Source of the DNA: Branchiostoma floridae
Lineage: Eukaryota > Chordata > Leptocardii > Amphioxiformes > Branchiostomatidae
Length of the DNA: 64,000 nt
Reading direction: 5' to 3'
Assembly: GCF_000003815.2 (NCBI RefSeq)
Contig: NC_049992.1
Coordinates: 10,846,944 to 10,910,943 of the forward strand
A model generated the notes under the pieces. The model saw only the letters and a program-made list of their open reading frames with translations, was not told the DNA's origin and did no database searches. A program made the translations under genes and the position numbers. Below, piece by piece: positions 25,622 to 39,149 of the stretch (position 1 is the stretch's first letter; every line of letters begins with the position of its first letter).

Positions 25622-28094
25622 CTAGGAAAACAAGGAGCATTTGTTGCTTGTATAACCAATTAGATCGACCAAGATTTCAGCCAATCTCTCACGCGCGCCA
25701 ATTGTGGAGGGATCTCTTCGCGAGATCGAAACCTGATGAAAGTTCCCATCTCCTGCCAGCATTCATCTTCCGGAGGCTGCTGCTGAGTTTGTTTTCTGAC
25801 GGGACTGCATTCCATTGCGCTAATTCTATCAAGGCATGCCGATATCAGAGCGTCCGCCACGGCGCGACGTGGCGTTGGGTCTAACGTAGCGACGTTTCAA
25901 GATCCCTCTCTAGGAGGTCTTGGCGTTTGAAGCTCACGTGCGTCGACGGCGGCTCGTAATGAGAAATCCTCCTTATTCCAGCGAAGCTGACCTTTACATT
26001 GAGCGCGAGGAAACCGTGAATAATTGCATTAGATGACAAGGAAGCCGCATTATTGATAATCCAGCGCGTCTATTCCATAAAGGATTTGGTCGTTCGCTCA
26101 ACATTACGGTAATATTACGGAATAGGCTCGATAAAGTAACAAATATCTCCAGGGCTATGATTGATGACCAAGGCTAGAGATATAAGACCTTGAAGAATAT
26201 GTCAATTCTATCCCCGTGATCCCAAATTTTGTCAGGCAGATCCTGTCGTTGTATATATGTGCTCTCTGACCTTTTAGCTCCCCTTCACGTATATCATTTA
26301 AATGGATATTAGAAAAAATCATTTCATTTACAGTGAGTATACATCTATATGTCTTCAGATCAATAATTGATGAGTGATAGATAAGTCATAATCTCGAAGT
26401 CATTAATTGTATATTGAGTTAAAGAGTGATTAGTTTGCAATTGACGCAACGTTCGACGTTTTGCAAGACGTTTTGCCAAACTACGAGGTGAAGCGCTTTG
26501 GATGAGCTCCTCAAATCCACGAGTTAATAATATCGAAAAGAAAGGTCACAAAAGAAGTAACATGTGACTATTGCCCGCCAATTCCCGTGTAATTCGATCA
26601 AGCGGAGTAATGAAATAATAATACAGCGACGGTGAGGAGAATCAGATTGTATATTCTTGGTGATCCGTTAACTCACCGGCGGTAATGATATGATTATCTT
26701 GTCAATGTTTCAAGCGTTAGGAATTATTTATTGATCGGGAAGAGAAATGATATTGTAATTAATCTGATAACAAGGTACAAAATCACAACAAGCGTGTTTT
26801 ACCGTAGCGACCAGTATGTTGTGACATTTCAAAAATGAAAGAATACACAAGTAGGTTACAAGGCACCCTAGATCTGTAGAGATATGCGGCAAGAAATTAT
26901 GACTAAAACCAGACGAACAAACTTTTACACCTAACATTCAACAGCGACGATGAAATCATGCAATATAATTATAAAGCCACTTAAATGGTCAACAACATAG
27001 CTCCGCAGAAAATTAAGAAAAGAACGCTATAAACAAAAATAGTCCATTGAACAGCTATCAGTACCAATGGATGAATCCCGCCGAAGACTAAATAAAACTG
27101 ATCACTAAAAGTATAATGATTATCATACACAATGAGTTTATTTACTACGGAAGGGAATATACAAACGTTAGATATAACTTAGATTGATAACTTTCTACTG
27201 CCGAAGTTTTCGTCATGTTTTCTGATAAGAATACATAAGGCATCAAACATCTTGGCATCACAGATATACTCAACCCTTTATCCCGACCACTATGTTTATC
27301 TGCATCACAGTGGGAAGTAGACTTGTCAATAAATACCTTTCACGGAGTTTGAACAAGTTGTATCAGTGGTGATCTATAGACAACGGTAGAGCTGTCAGCT
27401 GGATGATTTTGGACGACTGGGTGGGAAAATTACCTTCACATTCTCCCTAAAGCTATACTACGTATTATTTGGACAATACAAAAAGTAGATTTTCCTGCCA
27501 TTTATTTACATTTATTTCAGTGAGAGAAGTTGCAACATCAGTGCATCATACAAACTGTGATCTTCCTACATGGACCTCCATGCTTCCTAGGGAAACATGC
27601 CCACATCTGGCTTATCATATTCTTGTGTGCCTGACTGCACGGTGGGGTGTCTGATGACAGTTTCACTATGTTTTTGAAAAACGTAATCTTGGCAATATTT
27701 CTTGCAGTTTTGAAGGGAATGTAACCTCAGCTTATTGATACCCTACAAAATAGAATAGTAGTAAGTGCATGATTATATCCTATTCTGAAGTGAAAAAAAG
27801 AAGTGTTTTCAAAGAAGAAGATCTTCCCCTGTAGCCAGCCTGGAGTGTTATGAACTCATTACGCCACCTGCTAGGGGTCCTACTGGAGGCCTGGAAATTG
27901 TTATTTACAGCCAGGAGGGTCTAACTCTGATGGTCACTCAGATAAGTTACGTAAGAACCTCAGATTGTACACTGGAGTGATGTAACTTTATCTACATGAA
28001 CAATTTTAACATGCAGGCAATGGCAGACACGATATTAGCTGCTGATATGTGTTATGCTACGTGCTTTGAAAAGAAACAACATGATAATGATCTA

Positions 28095-28185
28095 TTTACC
28101 ATTCAGTAGAGAGTAAAAATCGAACCCTGTGCCTTATAAAGCAAGCAAAGCGAGCATTCTACCCGCTAGGCTATTGCAGCCGTAA
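28095..28185 (-). repeat. tRNA-like SINE head
   Basis: On the minus strand the order is an A-box-like TAGCCTAGCGGGTAGAATGC, then a B-box-like GGGTTCGATTT about 40 bases later. It is followed by AT-rich sequence, not a stem-closing 3' half, so it is a tRNA-derived retroelement fragment. Confidence 0.5.
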
Positions 28186-28764
28186 CTTTTATTTTCCTTT
28201 TGAGTAGGAAGTAAAAGATTGTAAGCAAGCCTTATATTTTTATCACTGTGATTCTCCAGCCCGAGACCGCAAAGAAGACCCCCAAAGGTTAAAAAGATGA
28301 GATAAAACATGATACTAGACTCATATCAGAAGATGTTGAAGTAGAGGCCACACACTGTGCTGCCAGACAAGTCGTAATAGCTATAGTCTAAACATGGGGC
28401 CAGTATTTGGTCTGAGCACTAAGTATTCTGACAGAAAGTACAAGTTATTGCACCCGTGATAATGAATATGAGGAAATCCAAAGATCTTTAACTAGCCCAT
28501 CTTCCCCCTTTCTTCCAAACGCTTCATGCTGACTTACTTTATTGACATATAATGTACATCAGATACAGTTACTACATAGAAGATATCAAGAATTTAGCCA
28601 GAAGTTCAGGTACAAATATTACAAGTAATTCAGAGTTGTGGAAAGTTTTCTGACATGACCACAGACGCTTTAGTACCATGGACATGCTATGAGTATATTG
28701 TAGTAATATACCAAGATAACAGAGTAGAATGATTACAGCTGTGAATCTAAACTAACCTAGTTTC

Positions 28765-28850
28765 AGTTTATTTATTTATTCAGGAAATTACATCGCCTAC
28801 TGGCGTTTTTCAATACCTCCTGGGGGGGGGGGTGAGACCCCAACATAAAA
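28765..28850 (-). repeat. possible LINE/retroelement 3' tail
   Basis: Read on the minus strand, a run of C, then CAGGAGGTATTG, GGCGATGTAATTTCCTG and a terminal AATAAATAAATAAA. Short-repeat tails of this kind mark the 3' ends of truncated LINEs. The plus strand shows an 11-G run at 28822-28832. No reverse-transcriptase coding was seen nearby. Confidence 0.35.
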
Positions 28851-31800
28851 TAACACAAAATCACAACAACTGAATCAAAATTGAAATCAAAGGTCAGACT
28901 TAAATAACTAAACGTCAGGTGTCAACTATTTACAATACAAATAACTCAAGATAACTTAATATAATAATTGTAATAATAATAACAATAATAACACATTCAG
29001 GCAGTGGATCAACTTAAGATCAAAGTAACGAAAAGTGGAATTTGCATATCAATCGGTCATTCAAACAATTTCTTTTTTATGACAAAACCGTGATAGACAG
29101 AAAATTTCTCACTCGAGAAATTATGCAGCAGCTGCTTCAAGATATGGTCTATATAGCTCATTGAACTAATCTACTCCTGGCCTTTAAGCTCGTCTCTTGT
29201 CAGTTCCACACTGCTGCGTCGTGTTATTAGCTGTTACTATGTTCTGCTGACCAGCTAGTGTCCCGTCAAGTACGAAATAAGATTACCTCCGCTTCTGCTC
29301 ACTATCTGCTTATTGAAAAAAATGTACGAGCCCGCACTCAGACAGTTGTCTGGTTGTTCGATATTGTTGGTTGTAAAGAATTGCTACAACAGACTGAAAC
29401 ATTTGACAGTATGCTTTTCTACTTTTATGATGATGATGATCTTTATTTGCATGTTCCTGTCCACATGGACTAAATGCAGCAAATCCCATGATGAAATACT
29501 AAAGAATAAGTACTATTATATGTAGTATTACAGTTGAATAAACAATACTATTCTATCTCTATATATCTAACGTTTACATACCTCTTCCCTTTTCTTAAAA
29601 CATGTGTATGCGAACTCACAGAGTTTTTGTTGTACAATGTTGTCTGTGGTTGTCATTATACGTACAAACAGGTTGTCGTTAGTTAACTGTTTACATCGTG
29701 TATCTAAATTGAAAGCACTGGTAAAAGAGTTTCGTATATCATTATTGCCAGTAAAACAGTTGCATATATATATATATTTGGTAAAAGAGTTGCATATACA
29801 TTTATGTTGATATAGAGCGAATGTTTCTTTTGTTCTCCATGCCTCGCCGTTGTTCTGCGCGATTTCCACATTAGAATGCACAGACCGGAACACCCTAGAG
29901 ATTCCCCTGCCGCGTGAAGGACTAGACGTTGTGAATGACCCGCTCATGGATACAAGGACACACACAGTCTCATGTGGACGTCATCTCCCTCCTGGTGCGA
30001 AAAAAACATCACTCAGCGGATAGAATCGTCACCGCTAAAGTCGATAATCGTTTCGCACAGCAGAGCGGCGCACGGGTCACCGAGACACTGCCGAACACAT
30101 GTCGGCAATTCCCGGTGAATTTCCTGCCCTTAACGCCGGCCTTGTGTCTCAAGTGAACCGGGGAGTTGGCAAACGCGCCAACGCGATGTGACGTGTCAAA
30201 AAGAATCAGACAATCTCTTGCTGCGAATAATTATGGGGGAGGTAAAGGGGATAGCATATTCTTTATCATAGGCTATACTTCCCAACAACATTAAGAATAA
30301 TTTGGTTAGCGCATTGTCCTTAAAAAAAATCTAACAATGACTGCTTCAAAGGACGATTGTGTGATACAGTTAGTACATACAGTTTTCAAACATAATCAGA
30401 GCTAGTTGCTGGTACCTTGAAGTCTAAATAATATGCCACATAGACAAAGATTGTACATGTAAACCATCCAGCTAGAAGATAACAGATTCAGTAACCTCTG
30501 TCCCTGTAACTGTAACTGTCCGTCCTACAGTAAAAATCAATGCAGTCTATATCAGACATGGTAATTTGTCTCCTGGTGCAGATGGATTCAACATGCGATG
30601 ATGACAATATAGATTCGCCAATACCCCACAGTCAACTACAGCACTCAACTTAGCAACGTGTGAAAACAAGTAGGAAATTTCTTTCAGGACTGGATTAAAA
30701 GAGGATAAGTTAATAGATATAGAAGTGAGAATGGCCTTTATGGAGAGGTGTCTCAATTGCATGTTGCAGTTATGGTAAGCCAGCAGGAACATGAAAGGTA
30801 GACAGCTGGTACGTGGCGTATTTAAGTTTGTGCATACAGGTATGGTCTCACATACTAATAAGGGTGCCTATAGAATATACGTGTGGATATACGTGTCACA
30901 AAACACCGATTCAAATGAAGACTATTCAGTGTGACATCCTCGATCAGAGAAGTCAACTTTGGATAGCATATTTCTAAAATTCAGAGTCTGCCTCCTACTG
31001 TGACCCTGCTGAAGAGAGAACACACCAACGTGACGTTGGGGCCACGCAAAGCATTAAAAGATCAGCCCAAGGTTTACTTCTCCTGCAATTTTAAGTCTAT
31101 TGAATTTTGTTTTTTTTAGAAAGCTTTAGCTCTTTCCCGTGTAATGTGTTGCCAACCATTCTACCAAAAGGAACAACAATGACCTAACCAAGGTCATACG
31201 TACCCCAACCCTGTTGTGAGATTTGAGTTAACGTTATACATCTGTTTTGTTGAGCTAGATTTTAAACAACGCCAAATGGAATCCGCTTCTCTTTGTATTG
31301 ACTGTTGACGTTTTTTTTATCTACATGCAATCCCGTGGTAGAATCTAAATGTAAGACTTTTGACGCATTTTCTTACGATATACCACTAAGTCGTCTTACG
31401 TTGTTTGAAGTACTGCCAAATACATCAAACCTTTTCACCGATTTTACCACAGCCACAGGGGAAATGCCAAAGCTTCTGATGTACAATCAAGATCACTGAA
31501 GCTATAGATTTGGTTTTGCAACCATATCTACTTCAAGACCGTAAAAGTCATAAGTCGCGACCGGCGTTGCAATGCTCTGCCTCCTCTTTGAATCAGGTTG
31601 TTTCCCATGCAACTAAAGTGAGTTAGCGTCTGTTTCAACTAGAGATGAACAACAGCGGGGGCAACATCTGGCAAGGATGTAAGAAGAGGATGACGGTAGG
31701 AGACGACCTTCCCCTTCCATCAGATGCATGCAGATATAGATCTGCCACTTTCTTCTGAAGCACCCAACATTGGTAACAGCACACACATTCCCTTATTCTA

Positions 31801-34043
31801 AAATCACCAGGGAAACGAAGGTGGTATGCTAAGAAAAAAAGGTATGGATATGAGGAATGAAGGATAGATCGGTCAGGTAAAAATTGGACTTCAGCCCTCT
31901 ACTAAGTCTCAGTATTGCCATAGGCACAAAAGTCGATCTCACCTGTTTGACTCACCAACTCCTCTGGTTGATGCCGGCACTGGTCGGCCACCCCGTGGAC
32001 TCAAGTCGCCGGAGGCAGTTATAAAGAACGGGCTGCCCCAAGTTCTAGACAGTTAGTTACAGCGGTGATTGCTTTCCATAATTGTCTCCTGGGGCATGAA
32101 CCGGCCCCACCCATCAATCAATACCCGTGCCCACAATAGCTGGGGTCCGGCCTTCACTTGTTGCGCTCCTGGAAAATTCTAGGTAATTTGCTGTCGAAAA
32201 AGTTTGTAGTCTGCTATTGGCCAGGCAAGTGTAACAAACGACCTGTCAGTACACCCAAAGATATGCCGCAAATCTCCATCTTCTGAAGTTATCTAGTTTC
32301 GAGAAAATTCTCCCCAATAGAAAAGAACAACCGAAGAACAAGCTTCCTTAATTGTTTTGTGGGGTACTAGTACTGTTTCTTCATGTATGTGATTACAGAT
32401 AGGAGAGTGAGAGGGTTCCGTGTGGCTGCGCACACACTTTGTTTTACATCATCCATTACGCAGTACCTTCTCCGTATGATGGATCATTCCAGGCGATTTT
32501 TGTCGCTCGTGATAGAACATGACCGCTCTTCTGGGAATATTACTTCTGACAGAGGACCAGAGGTCCGAGCGATATCATCGGGGGTGAGGGTAGCCGTATT
32601 TTTCATGGTAATTATAAAGATTGCGACAAATATTGAATTCGTGACCGTGGTGGTCGGGGAAAGATGAAGAAGGAATTATACATAACCCCTGACACCCGAG
32701 AAGCAAGACCTCGTTTGTCACGCGCCTCTGTGGAACAGCAAGGGTACGGGGTTCCAAATGGGCATCTACAGATCATTGACTGACCAGTCCTAGTCGATAC
32801 GCTATGCCGCCGTATCAGAGCGCCATCTCGCTCGGTACCAAGCCCAGGGGGCCGGGCGCTGCGAAATAGAAATCCTCTGGACCGACTCGGAGCAATCATG
32901 ACTGCGAGCAAATCGCTCCATCTCTCATCCCAACTTCTGCGGCTGCGTTTGCTCGATCCATTGGTTTTCACGTCGGCGGGTGGCGGGATCGCGTCCCATG
33001 GAACCCCGCACCCCGAACGGCATGTTCCCACATTAAACAACAAATCATTCAGATCCATATCATTTGTTTGATGTCGAAGTCATCCACGGTCACACGGCAG
33101 CGGCTGTGTAGGTGGCAATTTCCACACCCCCTGGTATCTACGGAGGATGAGGATGAAAGATCTTCTCTACACTTTATTGTTTCACGTTTGTAGTAGTACA
33201 ACAAAGGGGAAGGATTTCTGTGGAGTCTCTGAATCATGCCGGCAACTTTCAACCATACAGTTTTCCACATGCAACCGATCTTAGACACGTAAGACGCTGG
33301 GATGTTTGGTAATCAAATGGCAAGTCACATCTTGCGTGAGACATGACTCAAATCTCAAAGTCAAATGTTCTTTTGCAAATTTGCTGTACCAAAGAACACA
33401 TTAAAATGTAGGCTAAGCTTAGTGCTGTCAAGAAATTATTTGTTATGAAAAAATGGTCTTCGTGGCGATTTGTTGTCGAAGGAAAATAAATCTAAATCAA
33501 AATGTAATAACTAGTGAAGCTTGTAAGTAATATGACCACTTTTTCAAGATAAAGTGCGGAAAAATGTCTGTAACTTGGCCAAAATCAGATACAAAAAGAT
33601 CTGTGAGCACTTGTAGTAGTTGAGGTTTAATTTCTGCATCAAGCAGAAGCAATTGGACACTTAACGTGCACGTGTAGCCTACGAGCTTTTAACTATCTCT
33701 ATTTGTCTCGTTTACAAACAATACCATATCGTACCGCCTGCCATTTGACGCAATGGGTCCCTCAATCCTTCCACAAATCACCATTCACCGCCGCTTGTAT
33801 GGGGTATTTAGTTCTACTGGACCGTGTAAAAAGACAAACCATTCGGTCAACGGTCGTTGCCGTAACACCTGTTTTTTTCCTGTCGACAAGAATCAGACAT
33901 TTATGTATTAGACCAATAATACACTAACACGCGCCACAAATTTTAGCGTCTGTGTAACTTCAAACGACATGTTAAACGTGCTATTTCCGTTTAACTGTTA
34001 TAGGACTGAAATATTTCTTTTCTGAATGAGACCCACACTTATA

Positions 34044-34255
34044 AATAGAGAGGTAAAAGAACGAGATAGAGGTAAACAGAAGATAGAGTGGGATAGGGAT
34101 AAAAAGAGAAAGAGAGAGATAGAGAGAGAGAGAGAGGGAGAAAGAGAAAGAAAATCAAGAGATGGAAAGGGGGAGAGAAGGAGAGGGATAGAGGGATGAG
34201 GAGAGAGCAATAATAGTAGAATAGTAGAAATAGAGCGAGAGAAAACCAGAGACAG
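34044..34255. repeat. polypurine (GA-rich) tract
   Basis: About 210 bases that are almost entirely A and G on the plus strand, including GAGAGAGAGAGAGAG near 34120-34136. The serine/leucine-rich minus-strand frame across it is a low-complexity artefact. Confidence 0.85.
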
Positions 34256-34824
34256 TGAGGTTCCTGTATTTCATAATAATCGCTGCTTTGCCACTTTTAT
34301 TCAGTGTCCCACCCCGATCTCAGCTGAGATTCGACACCTCTATATGATTATTAGATTCCAACAAATCATCACTAACACGCCGTGTTCACATTATTCGGGC
34401 ATACATGAACATCTGGCTATGTAGTTAAGAATAACTGGTCCCCTGATCGTAACAGCTGTATTGAAAAGCTTCCAACACAGACTCTTTTGTATCTGAAAGC
34501 ATTCAGGAATTAATGGCCCTATCCATGCGTTAGGTGCCAGAGCGAGCTTATTGGTAGATGTACTAGGGTATGAAATTGGGCAAATTATCCTCGGATTTCA
34601 CCTTTGTCTTCAATCGACAGGTTTCAAACAAGGTATGAATAGACAGAGTTGTTTAGTAACAACTTTGATATGGTAAGATATGGGCACGGACTTAAGGGGA
34701 ATGAAGGGACATACGACTGCTGTCACAGGGTGCCGGGGGACGGTATGGAGTTGTTGCTTGGGAATGACGTATGAATTTATAACCAGGGACTGCAAACCGT
34801 AATGCAAAATCAAACAGAAACGAC

Positions 34825-35027
34825 TACTGTAAAAAGTAAAATCTTTCGCGGAAGGGAGAGAATGTAGTGTTCACAGTGATTTTAAGTTCGCGACTGAAAC
34901 TATAGGGGGTAGGCGGACAGAACAGATACAAAATCGTGGTGGTTTTAGATCTGATCGCGAAGAAGACAACGCGAAAAGAGCAAACATAGAACCACCGCTG
35001 GCGAATATTTCCCCTTTCGCGTTACTT
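34825..35027. repeat. MITE family A copy 2 (degenerate)
   Basis: Starts ACTGTAAAAAGTAAAATC and keeps AAGTTCGCG, GTGGTTTTAGAT, CGCGAAGAAG and a terminal CGAATATTTCCCC, in the same order as the copy at 8411. It is clearly more diverged than the other three copies. Confidence 0.6.
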
Positions 35028-35619
35028 TTGGATATGATGTTCTCTGAAGTGACAAGAAATCAAAACCTAATCTCAAATCAGATCCTGGGTGTAAAATATT
35101 AGTACTGCCGTTTTTTGACCGGTCTGTCGAGGGACTGCCAGAAAAAGCTGGCTTTTGTTTAAATCTTTCATCAAGAAATATTACAAATATCACTGGTGAT
35201 GCATACGTAGGGATTAGTCCCTGGTATTATGTAGTGTAGCCTTAATTGTTAATGAATGTTTTAATTTCGCTGTTTAAATTGAGGGATTATCTTGATGTAG
35301 TGGTGTCTTAGTGGCAATCATACTCATCAATCACCATTATATTTACACTATATACTAGAAAAAAAGCTTGACAAAAAATCACTCTTCTTGCAGCACTCCC
35401 AATAGTCAAGTCCGTAAAAGCTTAATGACTAACAACTCTAAGTCAGATGAATTGGAAATATCCGATCCTTGTTGACTTATGCATGAATACTAAAATGAAC
35501 CAATTATTGTCAGACTTGAGACCGGTATGTTACTTCGGTCTTGAACTAGTTTCCATGGTGATAAAGTATAGTGAGCTCTTAGTTATAGTTCTGATAATGG
35601 CAATCAGGTTGTAGTCAGC

Positions 35620-36200
35620 ACCCGTCCTTCCGTCTTTTGACGGAATTTTGCAGCTGGGGACGGAATTTTTTCCCATTCCGTCCTCTGTGAGCAAAATCTA
35701 ACCCTCAAAATGCAGGAAATAGCATTTCAGAGGGTCTAGTTTACAAAATTTTCCCTGGGAGCATGCCCCCGGACCAGCACGTCACCGGAACGTAATGCGC
35801 CAGTGCGAACCCTGGTGGTTTGGGGCTTGGTTTGGTCAACGTTGCATTGAAACCCCGCTTGTTGCACAGTATATGTTAGAGACATGGTTTCATGTAAAAC
35901 GCACATGGGATTTTGCCCTTATATACGCACGTACTTTCTTAAATGCGGCCCTTTAGTAAACCGGGGGTTTAGCAAGGTTTAGCATGTCTATACTTTTCGC
36001 GCAGGCGCAGTACGTTTCGGTGACGTGCTCCCCGGACCCCCTAGGAACGCTGCGCCAAAGCCATTCAAAATTGAGGGGACAGAAAATGATTTCGGGCTGG
36101 TTACAACCCTGTATATGTAGTTCTCTTGAGTTAGAGGTGTATGACCACAAAATTACAGGGAGGGGCACAATCAGCCCCTGACAGCGAAATATTGTGCAAC
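35620..36200. repeat. degenerate transposon-like segment with internal foldback
   Basis: Sequence around 35771-35812 (CAGCACGTCACCGGAACGTA) is the near reverse complement of 36000-36042 (TACGTTTCGGTGACGTGCTC). The left side has a small foldback of its own (TTCCGTC...GACGGAA). The stretch near 35700-35770 (AAAATGCAGGAAATAGCATT... then GAGCATGCCCCCGGACC) resembles non-coding ends of dispersed DNA transposons in marine invertebrates; this is recollection, not a search result. No intact frame. Confidence 0.4.
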
Positions 36201-38186
36201 ACAGTCTACAAAAGATGAATCCCAAAATGATTATGATTGGTATCCTCCTGACACTAGAACGTTTAAAGGTGTCTTAAACAAAAAGGTGACTCTGGACGCA
36301 ATGCACAGCAGTCTTGCATCATTTCCTTCCGACTCATCTGGAACATTCCAAAATTCTTTCCCATCTAACATAATTTACTCTTTATTTCTCCTACACATGA
36401 AATGACTGTCATACGGCAGGCTTAAGTAGTCTCCCAAGGGATGACTTAACAAGTACAAAGCTGCAATGAAAATGCTCTTAAGTTATTGATGCGTTGGAAT
36501 TACGTATGCTAAATCCACTTTCTTGTCCGCGTAAGCCCAGCATTGTGCATGGCCACTGACAAGTTAGTTCAATACGCTCGTGGCGTGAGCTCCTCTGCAT
36601 TTGCCGGGCGAGTAAGTGAAAGAGAATTCCAAACTCGACCCTAGGGAAGCGCGCGAAGGTTGAGGGGGCAGCTCGCAATTTCCCGGTAATGCGACAAAGC
36701 GCCGTTTTGTCTTTTTCTGTCACGAAATCGATATGTCGTCGGGCGAGTCCCCGGGCCGAGTAATCCGGGCCGCGGCTGTTATGTCCTTTTTATTGCGCCT
36801 GGAAATGCAATTGAAGAAATGTTGGTGGTACGGCCGGACGTGACAGATAGCGCTTCGGTAACATCTTCATTCTTCTTATACAGAGGTAATTTCTTCCACA
36901 CATATCGCCCTCCGCGTGCTACAAATGTGAGTTCGGCCAACGCGATCCCGGGAGACTGGACTAGATTGGTCCGGGACAACTTCAAAGAGATTTCACGTTC
37001 GCCGCACTCGGCGGGCACTCCAATAAAGAAAGCTGATTGTAGTGTCTCAAAGAAGAGCATATATGATATCATATGTAATATATTCTTTGAATATGAATCC
37101 AAGACAAGTATTTTCTCCTGAGAGCATCCTGATATAACACTGACGATACGGAGCTAGTATAGTTGTTTTAAGCTTAGAACGCGCCAAAGTTTTCCTATTG
37201 ATGAACTTCATCATGTGACATTTCTGAACACGCCCCTGATTGGCCAAAACATCGAGAGGATATTGTGGTAACCACTGACTGGGCAACGTAATAAATGACG
37301 TATGAATGTGTTATGACTAGAAATAGTGTCAATAGAGCTACTCAGTTCGCCACTTCTTGTTCCTTGTGCTTAATGACACATTTTAGGCGAAATTCTCTTA
37401 TATTGAACGTTCACATATACACGGCTAAAAATAAACTTTTTCCGTGGGTCGTAGAATTAACGTTAGGCAAAATCATCGACGATATATTTTCAGACGTTTA
37501 ACCATCCCCAGTCGTTTCTAATCAGTACGTCCTTATAATCATCATGGACGTTAACGAAGATGCCATCTGCTGATTTGAATCTATTGGGAGCACAGATCAC
37601 AAAATTAACTAGAATGGCGACATTTTTGTGAAAATACAGAATGTTTTCACTGTAGTCTTGTGTCAAACGCCTAGTACATCATCTTCATAATGGTTTATTT
37701 CTGGTCACACTACACGGTACAGGTAGCAGGGTCATTATTCAGACCCTGAATTGTACTGCCGCGTTACATTTGTTAAAACAGGAGACAATTGTTAAAATAG
37801 TGTTTGCACAGTTAAGGAGTATATTGCTGTGTCGAGTTAGCGTTGACGTAACGTGTAATAAAACAGTTTAAACAATTATCTAAAAACGGATATTGCACAG
37901 GCAATGCATTGTACGACAGTAAGTGGCCTTTACAGGTAGCTTCACACTGTGTCATGACGTCATAAATGGACATTGTTTTTGTTCAATAGTCTTACAATAT
38001 ACGAAATACTGCTGAATACAGAATACACACAATACTACACCATTGGGCTCGCCCTATGGTGTTGTGTGTGAGTAAAAAAGATGACTCTCAGGCCCCATGG
38101 TCATTAAAATAGTGTATGCACCTAGAGTGATTTACTGAATTATTGTGATGATAAACAATTTGTTAAACTTTTGGCGTACAACGAAG

Positions 38187-38385
38187 TATGTGCAAGTCTT
38201 CTTGACAAACATAATTATTAAGCTACAAACGAGTGTTGTACGTGCTTTTTATGTGCAATTGTTCTTGACAAACATAATTATTAAGCTACAACTGGGTGTT
38301 GCACGTGTTTTTTTATGTGCAATTGTTCTTGACAAACACAATAATTATGAAGCTACAAACGGGTGTTGTACGTGCTTTCTCCCAC
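38187..38385 (+). repeat. 63-64 bp tandem repeat, three copies
   Basis: Three adjacent copies start at 38187, 38250 and 38314. Each contains TTCTTGACAAACA, TAATTATTAAGCTACAA (varied in copy 3) and GTGTTG(T/C)ACGTGC. A short open frame crosses them (38145-38399), but the repeat length is not always a multiple of three and there is no other sign of coding. Confidence 0.9.
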
Positions 38386-38980
38386 GTATACATTTGTGAT
38401 TTAAACTGATATTTTATGATTTAAAAGAGTAAAATACAGTAAGTTACGTACGGTTCGTCTGTTTGTAACAAAAAAAGATAGACAATTGTTTTGTCGTCGA
38501 CTGTTATCTGACTTGTGGCGATATCACGAGTCGGATTCACGACATAGATAAGGAAGCATGAGAAAGGATGTAACAACGTAGATTACATTCTGTACGTTTT
38601 GCATTTACACCATTGACGTTGGTAGAATCGTCCGTATTATGGCTTTTTCTACCTCCTGCTTTCATTGGAAAATCAGAACTGGTGATTAAGTATTGTGGTC
38701 AGAGGTATTCCATGAGATAACAAGGGCCTAAGCATGTTTGGGACTGACAACTTCTCGAGTGCCTCACGTTCTTTACCGTTGCGCCATCTGGCGGAATTTT
38801 GCGTTTAAACAACGCTATTTTTAAGTGATGAAACATCTTCGGTCCCAAAGAAAACATTAATTACATAGCCGTTGGCCAAAGACCCGGTCAGTCGTTATGT
38901 GTAACGCACTGTTTGTTATTGGCTATTGGCTCTACTACAAGCTTGTACAGTACAAGCGTTTTCAAAAATTCTCTCGTTTT

Positions 38981-39149
38981 TAATAATCTCCAAGCAGATC
39001 CTACGGTAGCGTAAGATAGTACCAAAAGCTGGCAGAGGAATGAAGCCGGCCTAGGAGTGTGTTTCGCTACATTGCAAATGGACACCTCTTGGCTGACTAC
39101 ACTCCTTGGTACTATCTTATGCCATTGTAGGATCTGCTTGGAGATTAGT
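38981..39149. repeat. MITE family C copy 1
   Basis: Inverted ends TAATCTCCAAGCAGATCCTA and, at the right, TAGGATCTGCTTGGAGATTA, followed inward by GTAAGATAGTACCAA and TTGGTACTATCTTATG. About 169 bp. Copy 2 is at 45179-45344 and a related palindrome at 43578-43688. Confidence 0.8.

Noticed and set aside
33998-34210. Ser/Leu/Pro-rich 70-codon frame
   Set aside because: Artefact of the GA-rich polypurine tract on the opposite strand.
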